From: CBFGTV01 sp965652145
Lineage (GTDB): Bacteria > Bacillota > Clostridia > Peptostreptococcales > Natronincolaceae
Length of the DNA: 24,963 nucleotides
Direction of reading: 5' to 3'
Assembly (NCBI GenBank): GCA_965652145.1
Contig: CBFGTV010000051.1
Span: forward strand, 1 to 24,963
A model generated the notes under the pieces. That model saw only the letters and a program-made list of their open reading frames with translations, did not search any database and was not told the origin of the DNA. Position 1 is the first letter of the stretch. The number at the start of each line of letters is the position of its first letter. This document shows positions 15,410 through 22,751 of the stretch, piece after piece. The position numbers and the translations under genes were made by a program.

Positions 15410-18325
15410 CTACTTGTCTGGTATTGTATTTTTAAATAGTACCGCCATGATTTCTTCCTGACTTTTTGCTGATCGAATCCTCTGAAGGGCTTCCTGACTG
15501 GCAATAATACGATACAGCTGTTCAAAATATTCCTTTGAGTCATCCTTAAGGGCGATTAAAAAAATGATATCTACTTGATTAACACCATCCCAGTCTATGG
15601 GGTTGGCCAGTTTTGTAACGGCTATGGCTGGTTTTGTAACGTACTGGCTTTCTCCATGGGGTATGGCGATTCCACCCTTTAAGTAGGTGGTACCCATGGC
15701 TTCTCTTTTGTACAAGCTAAGGAGAAATCCATCCTCCACCAGCTCCCTTTCCAAAAGCTGTTGGCCCATAGCATCCAACACCTCATTTTTATAGCGATGT
15801 TTTGCCTCTGGCTGAATTAATTCCGAGGTAATGACCTCTGGCAGGGTATTTTTAAAATGGTTTTCCCTTCGGATAATTTTTTTTAATCTTTTTACGGCCT
15901 TCCCCATAATTAAATCTTCCATTGAAATAAAGGGAACCTCCCGCCATCCCGGGTTAATGGTTCCGATAACAGCCAGGATTTGATAATTTCTGGCGATTCG
16001 ATCCAGGGTCACCAAAATATCCTCCTGATTCATATAGCCTAAGGGAATCAGCTCTATATTCTTTTCTGTATTTAAAATTGAGCTTTCAATGTACTCCTTT
16101 ACCTTGAGGGCCGAGCCCTCTCCTGTGATGCAGAGGGTAATAATTGCCCTTGTCAAATTTTTTTCCTGTACGCCATTGCCCCTTACCACACCTCTTTTAT
16201 TGTCGATTTCATCGGCAATTCGATCCAGGGTATCCTCCCTCAATAGAGCCCTCCTGGCACATTCCAGTACCATAAGGGTATCGACCCTGCCGATCACTCT
16301 TGTGGGAATTCCCGTTCTGGCCGTAATGATATCACCAAAGGTTGTTAATGAACCCATGTCCACCAATAAAATACAGCCTCGTCCCTGATTAACCCGTTGC
16401 ACCAGCTTAATGGCCTTTTCCAGCATCATATCAGGAGAATCGCTTAACTCCATATCCAGGCCAACGGCAAAATCCACCCCTAAAAGCCGGTTAACCACCT
16501 CGGCCATCCCGGTGGCTACCCTTCCGTGGGAAAGGACGATTACCCCCACCCTTCCCTCCGTAGGCTTAAGCTGCTGCTGGAAGTTTTTAAGGTACATGGC
16601 TATAAATCCCGTCTCTTCTTCTGGAAAATCTACCATAAGCCGGTCCTTCAATAGCATGGATATTTTCTTTGCCACTTTAAATTCCACTTCATAGCTGCCC
16701 TTTACCATATCTAAATTAGGATTAACAATTTCTCTGCCATTTAAAATACGATCATAGGATGAGTTGAGATGAATAGCCAGGGGATATAAGATTTCTTTTT
16801 GAATAGCAGGTATATGCTTTTTGGTAAGCTGATAAATTTCCTGGGTAATGTCTAAAATTTTCTCACCAATAATATTGATCAGCTCCTGCTGATTTGTAGA
16901 GGAAAGATTCACCATAGATGCAAACCGAATTAGCTGCCGCTCTACCTGCTGACCAATTACCTTGTTAATCTCTTCATCGCTGTACCCATCTGACTTCAAT
17001 TCCTTGAACCGTTCTTCTATAAATTGGTAAATGTTGTCTCTTCCAACATTGCTGTAATCCTCCGTTTGATTTTCTACTCCCTTAGCTGAAACCACCAGGT
17101 CTTCTCTGGTATATTTGTCTAGCTCAGTATCCTTTTGGTTAAAGCTCAGGGCTTGGTCCTTCACATGGTCGGGAATATGTTGAAAGCGTATTTTAATACG
17201 ATTCAAATTGGTTAAGGTAGACTGAAGAAAGGCTCTGGCACAGCATACCTGAATATCACTTTTAAGCTGCCCAATATTGCCGGGGCAATCATAGGACATA
17301 AAGCACCTTATAACATCTGCTCCCACCAAAATATCCTTTTTAAGTCGTATGTATTCCTGTAAAAAAAAGTTCTTAATCATATAATATCGCTCAGAATAGG
17401 GTCGCTGGCTGATCGCAGGCAGTTCAATCACCATTGGAATTCTTCTTCTGAAGGTAAGTAATAAGGAGCTTTCAGGATTTTCAGTGGTGGCACCAATAAT
17501 CATTACCCTGCTTTCTCTGGCAATTTCGGTTTCCCCTAACCTTCGATATTGCCCTTTATCCAGTAAATAAAACAGAATTTCCTGGCCCTCGGGAGGAAGC
17601 CGATGTATTTCATCCAGAAATAATAGCCCGCCATGGCAAAGCTCTACGATTCCTTTTTTGCTCTCTGTTGCCCCCGTAAAGGCCCCCTTGCTATGGCCAA
17701 ATAGCTGAGATAATAAAAGCTGAGGGTTATCGGCATAGTCAGCGCAGTTAAATATCATGAAGGGGGCATCCTTTGAAAAATTTTGGGTGGTCTTGGCAAA
17801 TTGATGCATTAATTCCGCCATCAAGCTCTTTCCTACCCCAGAAGGCCCTAGTAATAGGGTATGAAGGCCTGACGGAGGATATAAAATAGCCGCCTTGGCT
17901 TGATTGATCTGCAGCCGCAAACTTCTTTCATATCCTATTAAGGCCCTAAAGGGGTCTTCTTCATCTATTACTTTTTCTACTGCTGTTTTTGGTGCCTTAG
18001 GAGCATTTACCTTATTTCCCTGCTGCAAGGCTTCCAGGGCTTCGGCCTTTATTTTAGCTGCGGCATACCGTGCGATACGGTATCCCCTTTCATTTAAGAT
18101 TTTTGTAAAGTTCCGATCCGATATATTTGGGTGGATATAAAGTATTTCTTCTGCTTCCCTCAGTAAAAGCCCCCTTCTTCTTTCTCTGGAGCTGGGAATT
18201 TCATGATTTTTTCTGAATTCTGTAACTATCTCCCTAAATATCCCCAACTGCTTGGCAATCTCCTCGTCGGTATAGGGGTTTTTAGGGTCCTCTGAATCGA
18301 TCATTGCCTTAATCCTTGCCTCCAT
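15410..18325 (-). CDS. LevR-type sigma-54 activator with PRD and PTS EIIA domains
   Basis: This 971-residue regulator should activate the sigma-54 promoter directly downstream. In order I see: an N-terminal helix-turn-helix region (about 1-110); an AAA+ domain (about 125-360) with Walker A GPSGVGKS, the sigma-54-contact motif GAFTGA and Walker B GLLFLDE; a PRD (about 430-550); a mannose-type EIIA-like domain with LSHGRVATG; an EIIB-like stretch; and a C-terminal fructose/mannitol-type EIIA (about 840-965) with IAIPHGE. Phosphorylation of PRD and EII-like histidines by the PTS would sense carbon source and carbon status. I chose ATG 18325 with GGGGGAG 6 nt upstream over the TTG at 18358. Its upstream activator sites for the operon would have to lie inside its own 3' coding end. 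Confidence 0.92.
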   Translation of the reverse strand: MEARIKAMIDSEDPKNPYTDEEIAKQLGIFREIVTEFRKNHEIPSSRERRRGLLLREAEEILYIHPNISDRNFTKILNERGYRIARYAAAKIKAEALEALQQGNKVNAPKAPKTAVEKVIDEEDPFRALIGYERSLRLQINQAKAAILYPPSGLHTLLLGPSGVGKSLMAELMHQFAKTTQNFSKDAPFMIFNCADYADNPQLLLSQLFGHSKGAFTGATESKKGIVELCHGGLLFLDEIHRLPPEGQEILFYLLDKGQYRRLGETEIARESRVMIIGATTENPESSLLLTFRRRIPMVIELPAISQRPYSERYYMIKNFFLQEYIRLKKDILVGADVIRCFMSYDCPGNIGQLKSDIQVCCARAFLQSTLTNLNRIKIRFQHIPDHVKDQALSFNQKDTELDKYTREDLVVSAKGVENQTEDYSNVGRDNIYQFIEERFKELKSDGYSDEEINKVIGQQVERQLIRFASMVNLSSTNQQELINIIGEKILDITQEIYQLTKKHIPAIQKEILYPLAIHLNSSYDRILNGREIVNPNLDMVKGSYEVEFKVAKKISMLLKDRLMVDFPEEETGFIAMYLKNFQQQLKPTEGRVGVIVLSHGRVATGMAEVVNRLLGVDFAVGLDMELSDSPDMMLEKAIKLVQRVNQGRGCILLVDMGSLTTFGDIITARTGIPTRVIGRVDTLMVLECARRALLREDTLDRIADEIDNKRGVVRGNGVQEKNLTRAIITLCITGEGSALKVKEYIESSILNTEKNIELIPLGYMNQEDILVTLDRIARNYQILAVIGTINPGWREVPFISMEDLIMGKAVKRLKKIIRRENHFKNTLPEVITSELIQPEAKHRYKNEVLDAMGQQLLERELVEDGFLLSLYKREAMGTTYLKGGIAIPHGESQYVTKPAIAVTKLANPIDWDGVNQVDIIFLIALKDDSKEYFEQLYRIIASQEALQRIRSAKSQEEIMAVLFKNTIPDK

Positions 18326-18411
18326 CTCTGTCTCCCCCTTCTTCCTTACTTGAATCAATTTACAATCAGCCTACTATAATTAAAACTTGCAGCCTCTAAT
18401 TAATAATTTGC

Positions 18412-18498
18412 CTTTAATCAATTTGATTTTACTATACTTTTAATCAATTAGCCATTGACTATAAAAGGACCAGCACTTTTGCTATTTGACTATAAAAG
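18412..18498. repeat. Two pairs of short direct repeats upstream of the activator gene
   Basis: CTTTAATCAATT(T/A) occurs at 18412-18424 and 18438-18450 (26-bp period). TTGACTATAAAAG occurs at 18455-18467 and 18486-18498 (31-bp period). They lie in the promoter region of the activator and may be operator or promoter parts. Confidence 0.4.
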
Positions 18499-18516
18499 TT
18501 ATAGAAAGTAAATATC

Positions 18517-18562
18517 TAAAAGCCTTCTACAATACTAAATTCCTTTGTAGAAGGCCTTTTTG
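18517..18562. terminator. Bidirectional intrinsic terminator after the slipin gene
   Basis: GCCTTCTACAA (18522-18532) pairs perfectly with TTGTAGAAGGC (18545-18555). On the minus strand TTTTAG follows, ending the rtcB-ncRNA-slipin transcript; on the plus strand CTTTTTGT follows. Confidence 0.85.
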
Positions 18563-18588
18563 TCTAAGTTAGTTTAACATATCAGATT

Positions 18589-19683
18589 TCACCGGCCCAT
18601 CAACAGCTCTTTAAGCTGATTGAGTATATTTCCGCCACCTACAGAGATGTTCCCTACCTTATCGCAAATCCTTTCCAGATATTCCAACTCCTTTAGTTTA
18701 TAAAGGGTGGTGTTTTCTTCCATCAGCTTGGCCGTATTTAATAGGCTTCGTGTGGAGGCCACTTCCTCACGCCTGGTAATGACATTGGCCTGGGCCTTTT
18801 TCTCAGCCACCAAAACCGTATTCATAATCTCTCGAATTTCCCCGGGCAGAATAATATCCTTCAGACCACTGCTTAAAAAGGATACATATAAATTCGTTTC
18901 TTGGGCCTTCAGCTTTTCCAGAACAAAACTGGAGATATTTTCTTTTTGCTCTAAAAGTTCATCAAAGCGATACTTCCCCACATATTCCCGAAGGATTAGC
19001 TGTGTCAGTCCATAAATCTGGGTTCTGTAGTCATTAATTTCTGTTATTATCTTGATTGAGTCGGTTATTTTATAGGTACAGACAAAGTTAATGCGAAGGC
19101 TGACTCGATCGGCCGTCAAGATTTCCTGACCAACAATATCAAGCTGCTGAGTACGTAAGTCTACCAGCTCCCAGTTTACCCTGACACTACCATTCCAAAA
19201 GAAATAGGTACCACAGTCCAGTTTTTTCTGAAAGACGCTGTCAAAGTATAAAAGTCCTTCGTAGCCATTGGGCACTTCAATCCTTATGTATTCCTTTGGG
19301 GAAAGGGCCGAGAGGGTTTTAGCATCAATTTCTGTCATTTCAGGCTTCGTTTTATCTATCAGCAGAAAGGTATGTTTACTGAAAATGTTCCAAAAACAAT
19401 AGCTGCCGGTAGGCAACGTACCGACCATTTTCCCTTCCTCCAGGTGAATAGCCATGTGGCCATTGGGTACATCTATGTGTACTGTACTTTCTTTAAAGTC
19501 TTTATCTCGAAGAAAAATAGAGTTATCCAAATCTGCCAGCTTGATTAAACCATCAGTCTTTAATACCTGTAAACTTTCACCAAGCAGCTTCCAGATATGA
19601 TGTTTTCCTGGTGTTAACATTCTGACAAATATACCATTTTTAAATAAAAAACCTCGCTCATTGTCCTTAATTATTACCTTCAA
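18589..19683 (-). CDS. Slipin/SPFH (band-7) protein lacking a membrane anchor
   Basis: This 364-residue protein has an SPFH/band-7 core (about 170-330), with QQLDIVGQEILTADRVSLR as the clearest family stretch, followed by an Ala/Glu-rich segment that should form a coiled coil and drive oligomers. Before it are three copies of a short unit of the form (I/V)xNGxxxxxxxxGxxxxxLxxGxYxFW at about residues 3-32, 71-98 and 135-164. There is no N-terminal membrane segment, unlike eukaryotic stomatins. I chose the TTG at 19683: AAAAGGAG lies 9 nt upstream and the homology starts there; the longer reading from 19758 runs into the structured RNA. It is co-directional with rtcB. SPFH proteins have been proposed as scaffolds in RtcB RNA-repair systems. 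Confidence 0.85.
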   Translation of the reverse strand: MKVIIKDNERGFLFKNGIFVRMLTPGKHHIWKLLGESLQVLKTDGLIKLADLDNSIFLRDKDFKESTVHIDVPNGHMAIHLEEGKMVGTLPTGSYCFWNIFSKHTFLLIDKTKPEMTEIDAKTLSALSPKEYIRIEVPNGYEGLLYFDSVFQKKLDCGTYFFWNGSVRVNWELVDLRTQQLDIVGQEILTADRVSLRINFVCTYKITDSIKIITEINDYRTQIYGLTQLILREYVGKYRFDELLEQKENISSFVLEKLKAQETNLYVSFLSSGLKDIILPGEIREIMNTVLVAEKKAQANVITRREEVASTRSLLNTAKLMEENTTLYKLKELEYLERICDKVGNISVGGGNILNQLKELLMGR

Positions 19684-19911
19684 ACAAATCAGCTCCTTTT
19701 CCATTTTGAATGGCTTTGAAAAAGCCCGCACCTTTATTACGGAACAGGAATTAAGCAATGTTGTAACCTGATCGGCTATTACCCTTTAGTAATCATGGAA
19801 CAGGTTCAGTCAAGGCGGTATCCTCCCTATTACTGGTAACTTCAGGCACCGCCCTTTGGCTGCTATCGCCATCAGGCAGGGCTTTTCTTTCCATTCTCCT
19901 GTGAATGATTG

Positions 19912-19928
19912 GGTGGATTCGAACCACA
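19912..19928 (-). other. Second T-arm of the tRNA-like RNA
   Basis: TGTGG-TTCGAAT-CCACC has four Watson-Crick pairs, one outer mismatch and a canonical TTCGAAT loop. It lies 42 nt after the second D-arm, much more than the usual 23 nt of a standard tRNA. Confidence 0.8.
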
Positions 19929-19970
19929 GCCTAAATGGCCTTACCATTTCCTCGGCGGAGCAATCTAGTT

Positions 19971-20006
19971 GCTCTACCAACTGAGCTGCACGCCTTACCC
20001 CTTGGC
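19971..20006 (-). other. Two D-arm-like hairpins in tandem
   Basis: GCC-AAGGGGTAA-GGC (19992-20006) looks like the D-arm of tRNA-Gln or -Glu, and GCTC-AGTTGGTA-GAGC (19971-19986) is a textbook D-arm with the GG pair. Only 5 nt separate them, which no single tRNA allows. GAGC of the second can instead pair with GCTC 3' of it (GAGCAA/TTGCTC), giving an alternative hairpin. Confidence 0.8.
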
Positions 20007-20020
20007 TACTCACGACTGAG

Positions 20021-20037
20021 GGAGGAATCGAACCTCC
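20021..20037 (-). other. First canonical T-arm of the tRNA-like RNA
   Basis: GGAGG-TTCGATT-CCTCC is a perfect 5-bp stem with a 7-nt loop fitting the tRNA T-loop consensus TTCRANY, and it has no D-arm upstream at tRNA distance. A short GCAG/CTGC hairpin (20043-20055) precedes it where an anticodon arm would be. Confidence 0.85.
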
Positions 20038-20149
20038 GTATATGCAGATATACTGCTTTTTCTTAATCCGGTACATGACAGGTAACGCCTCCATGCCGCA
20101 AGGGCCTTTGAACCCTACGCATCAGGATTAAGAAATCTATATTTATGAA

Positions 20150-21382
20150 TTATCCTTTAACAACGCCAATTGTTTTAAGCCGCTTTAAAGGTTTCACCAA
20201 ATCTCTTTGGTTTTCCATTACCTCATCAATGTCCTTATAGGCAAAACGGCTTTCTTCAGGTACATCCTTTTTACTGTGCTTTCCTAAAATAACACCTTGG
20301 CTTTTTAAGTCAACCATCACCTGTTCCACAGTAAACTCCTTCATAGCGGCAGTGCGGGAAAATTGTCTACCAGCTCCATGGGAAGATGTATGAAAGCTCA
20401 TTTCATTTCCCAGGCCTTCTACTACGTAGCTATAGGAGCCCATGGCACCGGGGATAACTGCCGGCTCTCCCTGCCTTGCTCTGGTGGCTCCCTTTCGATG
20501 TACCCATACATTCTTTTCATAATGATGTTCCAGGGAGGCATAGTTATGATGACAGTTAATCTCTTGGGTGTAAGAAAAATTTATTTTAGTAAATTTTTTA
20601 ATATATTTCTCAAGAATCCCTTTGACAGTATCCATAATATGGGCTCGATTTTCCATAGCAAAATCTAAGGCCAGCTCCATCCAATGAATATATTGCTTGC
20701 CATCCTCTGTATCAACAGGCAAAAAGGCAAGCTGATGGTGATCTGGCACCATGGAATACCACTTTTTATTTAATTCCCTTGCTCTGTTATGAAAGTATTC
20801 GCAAATTTGCTTTCCAAGGTTACGGCTCCCCGTATGGACCATGATGCCGAGAAACCCCTCATCATCCACCTGAAGCTCAATAAAATGATTTCCTCCGCCC
20901 AAGGTCCCTACTTGAAAATAACCTCTTTCAATATGCTGTATCAGCTCAAGATTGCCCTGATATTTGTCTAATTCCTGCTTGGCTTGATCCAGGGTTCTAC
21001 ATAATTGTGCTTTTTTGTGATGGTTGAAACCCACTGGAACGTTTCTAAGAATATCTCCTATCATGGCCTGAATCAGACCTCCGTTTCCAGTATGTATATC
21101 CTTAATGTCATCTACCAAAAGATCGGTACCGATAAATCCCATGCCACAGCCAATGTCTACCCCTACAGCATTGGGAATAATCACATTCTCAGTTGCAATC
21201 ACGCCGCCAATAGGCATGCCTTTTCCCGTATGGGTATCGGGCATTAGTATTACCCATTTATGTAAAAATGGCAAATTGGCCAGGTTATATGCCTGTTCAA
21301 GGCATCCTTCTTCTAAATTACTTTCATCGGGCAGCCATATTTTAATAGGTACTTTTGTTTTTTCATTAGAAATGACAAACAT
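20150..21382 (-). CDS. rtcB: RNA ligase RtcB
   Basis: This 410-residue protein is the GTP-dependent RNA ligase that joins 2',3'-cyclic phosphate or 3'-phosphate ends to 5'-OH ends. Motifs are in order: MPDTHTGKGMPIGGV (47-61), VGVDIGCGM (73-81, with metal ligands Asp76 and Cys79), GGGNHF (162-167, Asn165 and His166), HTGSRNLG (183-190), HRKGATRA (295-302), PGAMGSYSYVV (311-321) and SHGAGR (334-339). His335 is the residue that becomes guanylylated, equivalent to His337 in E. coli RtcB, and the length is nearly the same. All catalytic residues I can check are intact. No archease or RtcA is seen nearby. AAAGGAG precedes the ATG. The gene leads into the tRNA-like RNA and the slipin gene, and is divergent from two WYL regulators. 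Confidence 0.96.
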   Translation of the reverse strand: MFVISNEKTKVPIKIWLPDESNLEEGCLEQAYNLANLPFLHKWVILMPDTHTGKGMPIGGVIATENVIIPNAVGVDIGCGMGFIGTDLLVDDIKDIHTGNGGLIQAMIGDILRNVPVGFNHHKKAQLCRTLDQAKQELDKYQGNLELIQHIERGYFQVGTLGGGNHFIELQVDDEGFLGIMVHTGSRNLGKQICEYFHNRARELNKKWYSMVPDHHQLAFLPVDTEDGKQYIHWMELALDFAMENRAHIMDTVKGILEKYIKKFTKINFSYTQEINCHHNYASLEHHYEKNVWVHRKGATRARQGEPAVIPGAMGSYSYVVEGLGNEMSFHTSSHGAGRQFSRTAAMKEFTVEQVMVDLKSQGVILGKHSKKDVPEESRFAYKDIDEVMENQRDLVKPLKRLKTIGVVKG

Positions 21383-21438
21383 ATAATCCTCTCCTTTTGT
21401 GCCTATGTATTTGCTTGCATTTAGAATAGCATAGGTCG

Positions 21439-21453
21439 AATGATTGAATCATT
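21439..21453. promoter_or_regulatory. Perfect 7-1-7 palindrome in the rtcB/WYL divergent promoter
   Basis: AATGATT-G-AATCATT is a perfect inverted repeat around a single base. It sits between the start regions of rtcB and the first WYL gene, upstream of a candidate plus-strand promoter (TTGCGA at 21463-21468, 17-bp spacer, TAAAAT at 21486-21491). On the minus strand it falls in the spacer of a possible rtcB promoter (TTAAAT, 17 bp, TATGCT). A WYL-protein operator is a reasonable inference. Confidence 0.55.
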
Positions 21454-21514
21454 TAAAAAAGTTTGCGAACATAATTAAACTAGATTAAAATGAAAATAAT
21501 GGGAGGGCTTAATT

Positions 21515-22750
21515 ATGGCAGGATTTAGTGAACTGATAAGAAATTTTGATAAAATAAGGGACTATATGAGGGATTTTTACATCTATGGTTTCAAGTCTCG
21601 CTCCCAGTTTAAAAGAAAATCATCGAGAAGTTATGACAATGAAAAACGTAGAATTGAGAGCTATTTAGGTGATTATATGAGGTGGGGATATAACCGCAAT
21701 GGAAAAAATACTGTTATCTCCCTTGATTCATCTCAAATTAAAACGAACCCCCTTTATGCTGCTTGGAAGTCAAAAAGCTTTACTAATAACGATATAATAC
21801 TCCATTTTTATCTGCTGGATGCTTTTCAAGGTAAGGGCTCCTTTTCTGTCAATGAATTGACTGAATCAATCAGTAAGAAGAGTGGTGTAACCTTTGATGC
21901 CCAGACTGTTCGCAATAAATGTGTAGAATACCACAGGGCAGGACTACTTTTAAGGGGGCAGAGGGGAAAAATTGTTTTTTACAGTCTGTCTCCGCTTTAT
22001 TTTAAAGACCTGGTAGCGGATATGTCTCTATTAGGGGTTGGAGTGAAGTTTTTCCATGAGGCAGCTCTATTTGGAGAAATCGGCAGCTTTATTCTGGATA
22101 ATGAAGTGGATGGCAATGAGCTTTTCACATTTCAACATCACTACATTGTCCACACCCTAGAAGATGGAATGCTGTTTGAAATTTTAAAAGCGATGCATGA
22201 AAATAGGAAAATCTGTTTTCAAAACTTTAGTGAAAAAGTGGAACGCTTAACTACCCATGAGGGGATTCCCTTAAAAATATTTATTAGTGCAGCAACGGGA
22301 AGAAGGTATGTCTGTTTGTATATGGTTAAGCGCGGGCGTTTTTCCTGCTTCAGGTTAGATTATATCAAATCAGTTCAATTGCTTGAGGTCTATTCCGAGG
22401 CAAAGGATATGAAGAAAAAGCTTGATAACAACCTTGACCAAATATGGGGTGTCAGTTTCGGAGGTAGGAATCGATGTGATCAGCTGATTATGAAGTTGTG
22501 GATTGATGAAAGGAAGGAGACCTACGTAATTGATCGAATCAATCGAGAGGGCAGGGGCGGCAGTCTTGAAAGGATAGGCCCCAACACCTTTTTATATACA
22601 AAGAAATGCTTTGATGCAACGGAAATGACCCCCTGGATCAAAACCTTTACGGGCCGAATACTAAAACTGGAATCTAACAATCAAGAGGTAATTGATCGAT
22701 TTAACCAGGATATGACCTCTTTATATCAAATGTATTGGGGAAGTGAATAA
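21515..22750 (+). CDS. WYL-domain regulator 1
   Basis: This 411-residue protein has a central WYL domain (about residues 245-292), visible as GIPLKIFISAATGRRYVCLY followed by FSCFRLDYIKSV. A helical, probably winged-helix, region lies before it (about 85-165, with FSVNELTESISKKSG), and a C-terminal extension (about 310-405) follows. WYL domains bind ligands, in some cases nucleic acid, and often control stress or defence operons. The gene is divergent from rtcB and overlaps or abuts a second WYL gene, so the pair probably act together to sense the trigger of the RNA-repair operon. GGGAGG lies upstream of the ATG. The exact N-terminal fold is not clear by eye. Confidence 0.82.
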   Translation: MAGFSELIRNFDKIRDYMRDFYIYGFKSRSQFKRKSSRSYDNEKRRIESYLGDYMRWGYNRNGKNTVISLDSSQIKTNPLYAAWKSKSFTNNDIILHFYLLDAFQGKGSFSVNELTESISKKSGVTFDAQTVRNKCVEYHRAGLLLRGQRGKIVFYSLSPLYFKDLVADMSLLGVGVKFFHEAALFGEIGSFILDNEVDGNELFTFQHHYIVHTLEDGMLFEILKAMHENRKICFQNFSEKVERLTTHEGIPLKIFISAATGRRYVCLYMVKRGRFSCFRLDYIKSVQLLEVYSEAKDMKKKLDNNLDQIWGVSFGGRNRCDQLIMKLWIDERKETYVIDRINREGRGGSLERIGPNTFLYTKKCFDATEMTPWIKTFTGRILKLESNNQEVIDRFNQDMTSLYQMYWGSE

Positions 22751-22751
22751 G

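Larger units (their letters stand above)
19762..20135 (-). ncRNA. Structured tRNA-mimicking RNA between rtcB and the slipin gene
   Basis: Read on the minus strand, this interval begins 15 nt after the rtcB stop and is packed with stem-loops. In order: an 11-bp closed module (20125-20135 with 20059-20069) containing a hairpin with a T-loop-like TTCAAAG; a GCAG/CTGC hairpin; a perfect T-arm; a tRNA-Gln-like D-arm; a canonical D-arm; an AAATGG/CCATTT hairpin (19938-19954 region); a second T-arm; then GGCGGT/ACCGCC and AACCTG/CAGGTT stems towards the slipin gene. GTGAGT (about 20012) and ATTCAC (about 19902) could pair as a short acceptor-like stem. There is no valid anticodon arm and no CCA end, so it is a tRNA mimic, not a tRNA. 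The ends of the RNA are estimated. A tRNA-like RNA with an SPFH protein and RtcB has, as I recall, been proposed by a comparative survey of RNA repair (Burroughs and Aravind). Confidence 0.82.

Noticed and set aside
19683..19758. 25-residue N-terminal extension of the slipin protein
   Set aside because: It would start at a TTG without a ribosome binding site, and it lacks family similarity; the internal TTG at 19683 has AAAAGGAG at proper distance.
19900..20040. Two ordinary tRNA genes on the minus strand
   Set aside because: T- and D-arms are excellent, but there is no 7-bp acceptor stem, no 5-bp/7-nt anticodon arm and the D-to-T distance is 42 nt. The order of arms fits no single or tandem tRNA.
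19810..20094. Minus-strand reading frame of 94 codons across the tRNA-like RNA
   Set aside because: It crosses the T-arms, D-arms and stems, has no ribosome binding site and encodes a low-quality Cys/Arg-rich sequence. The RNA explains the interval better.
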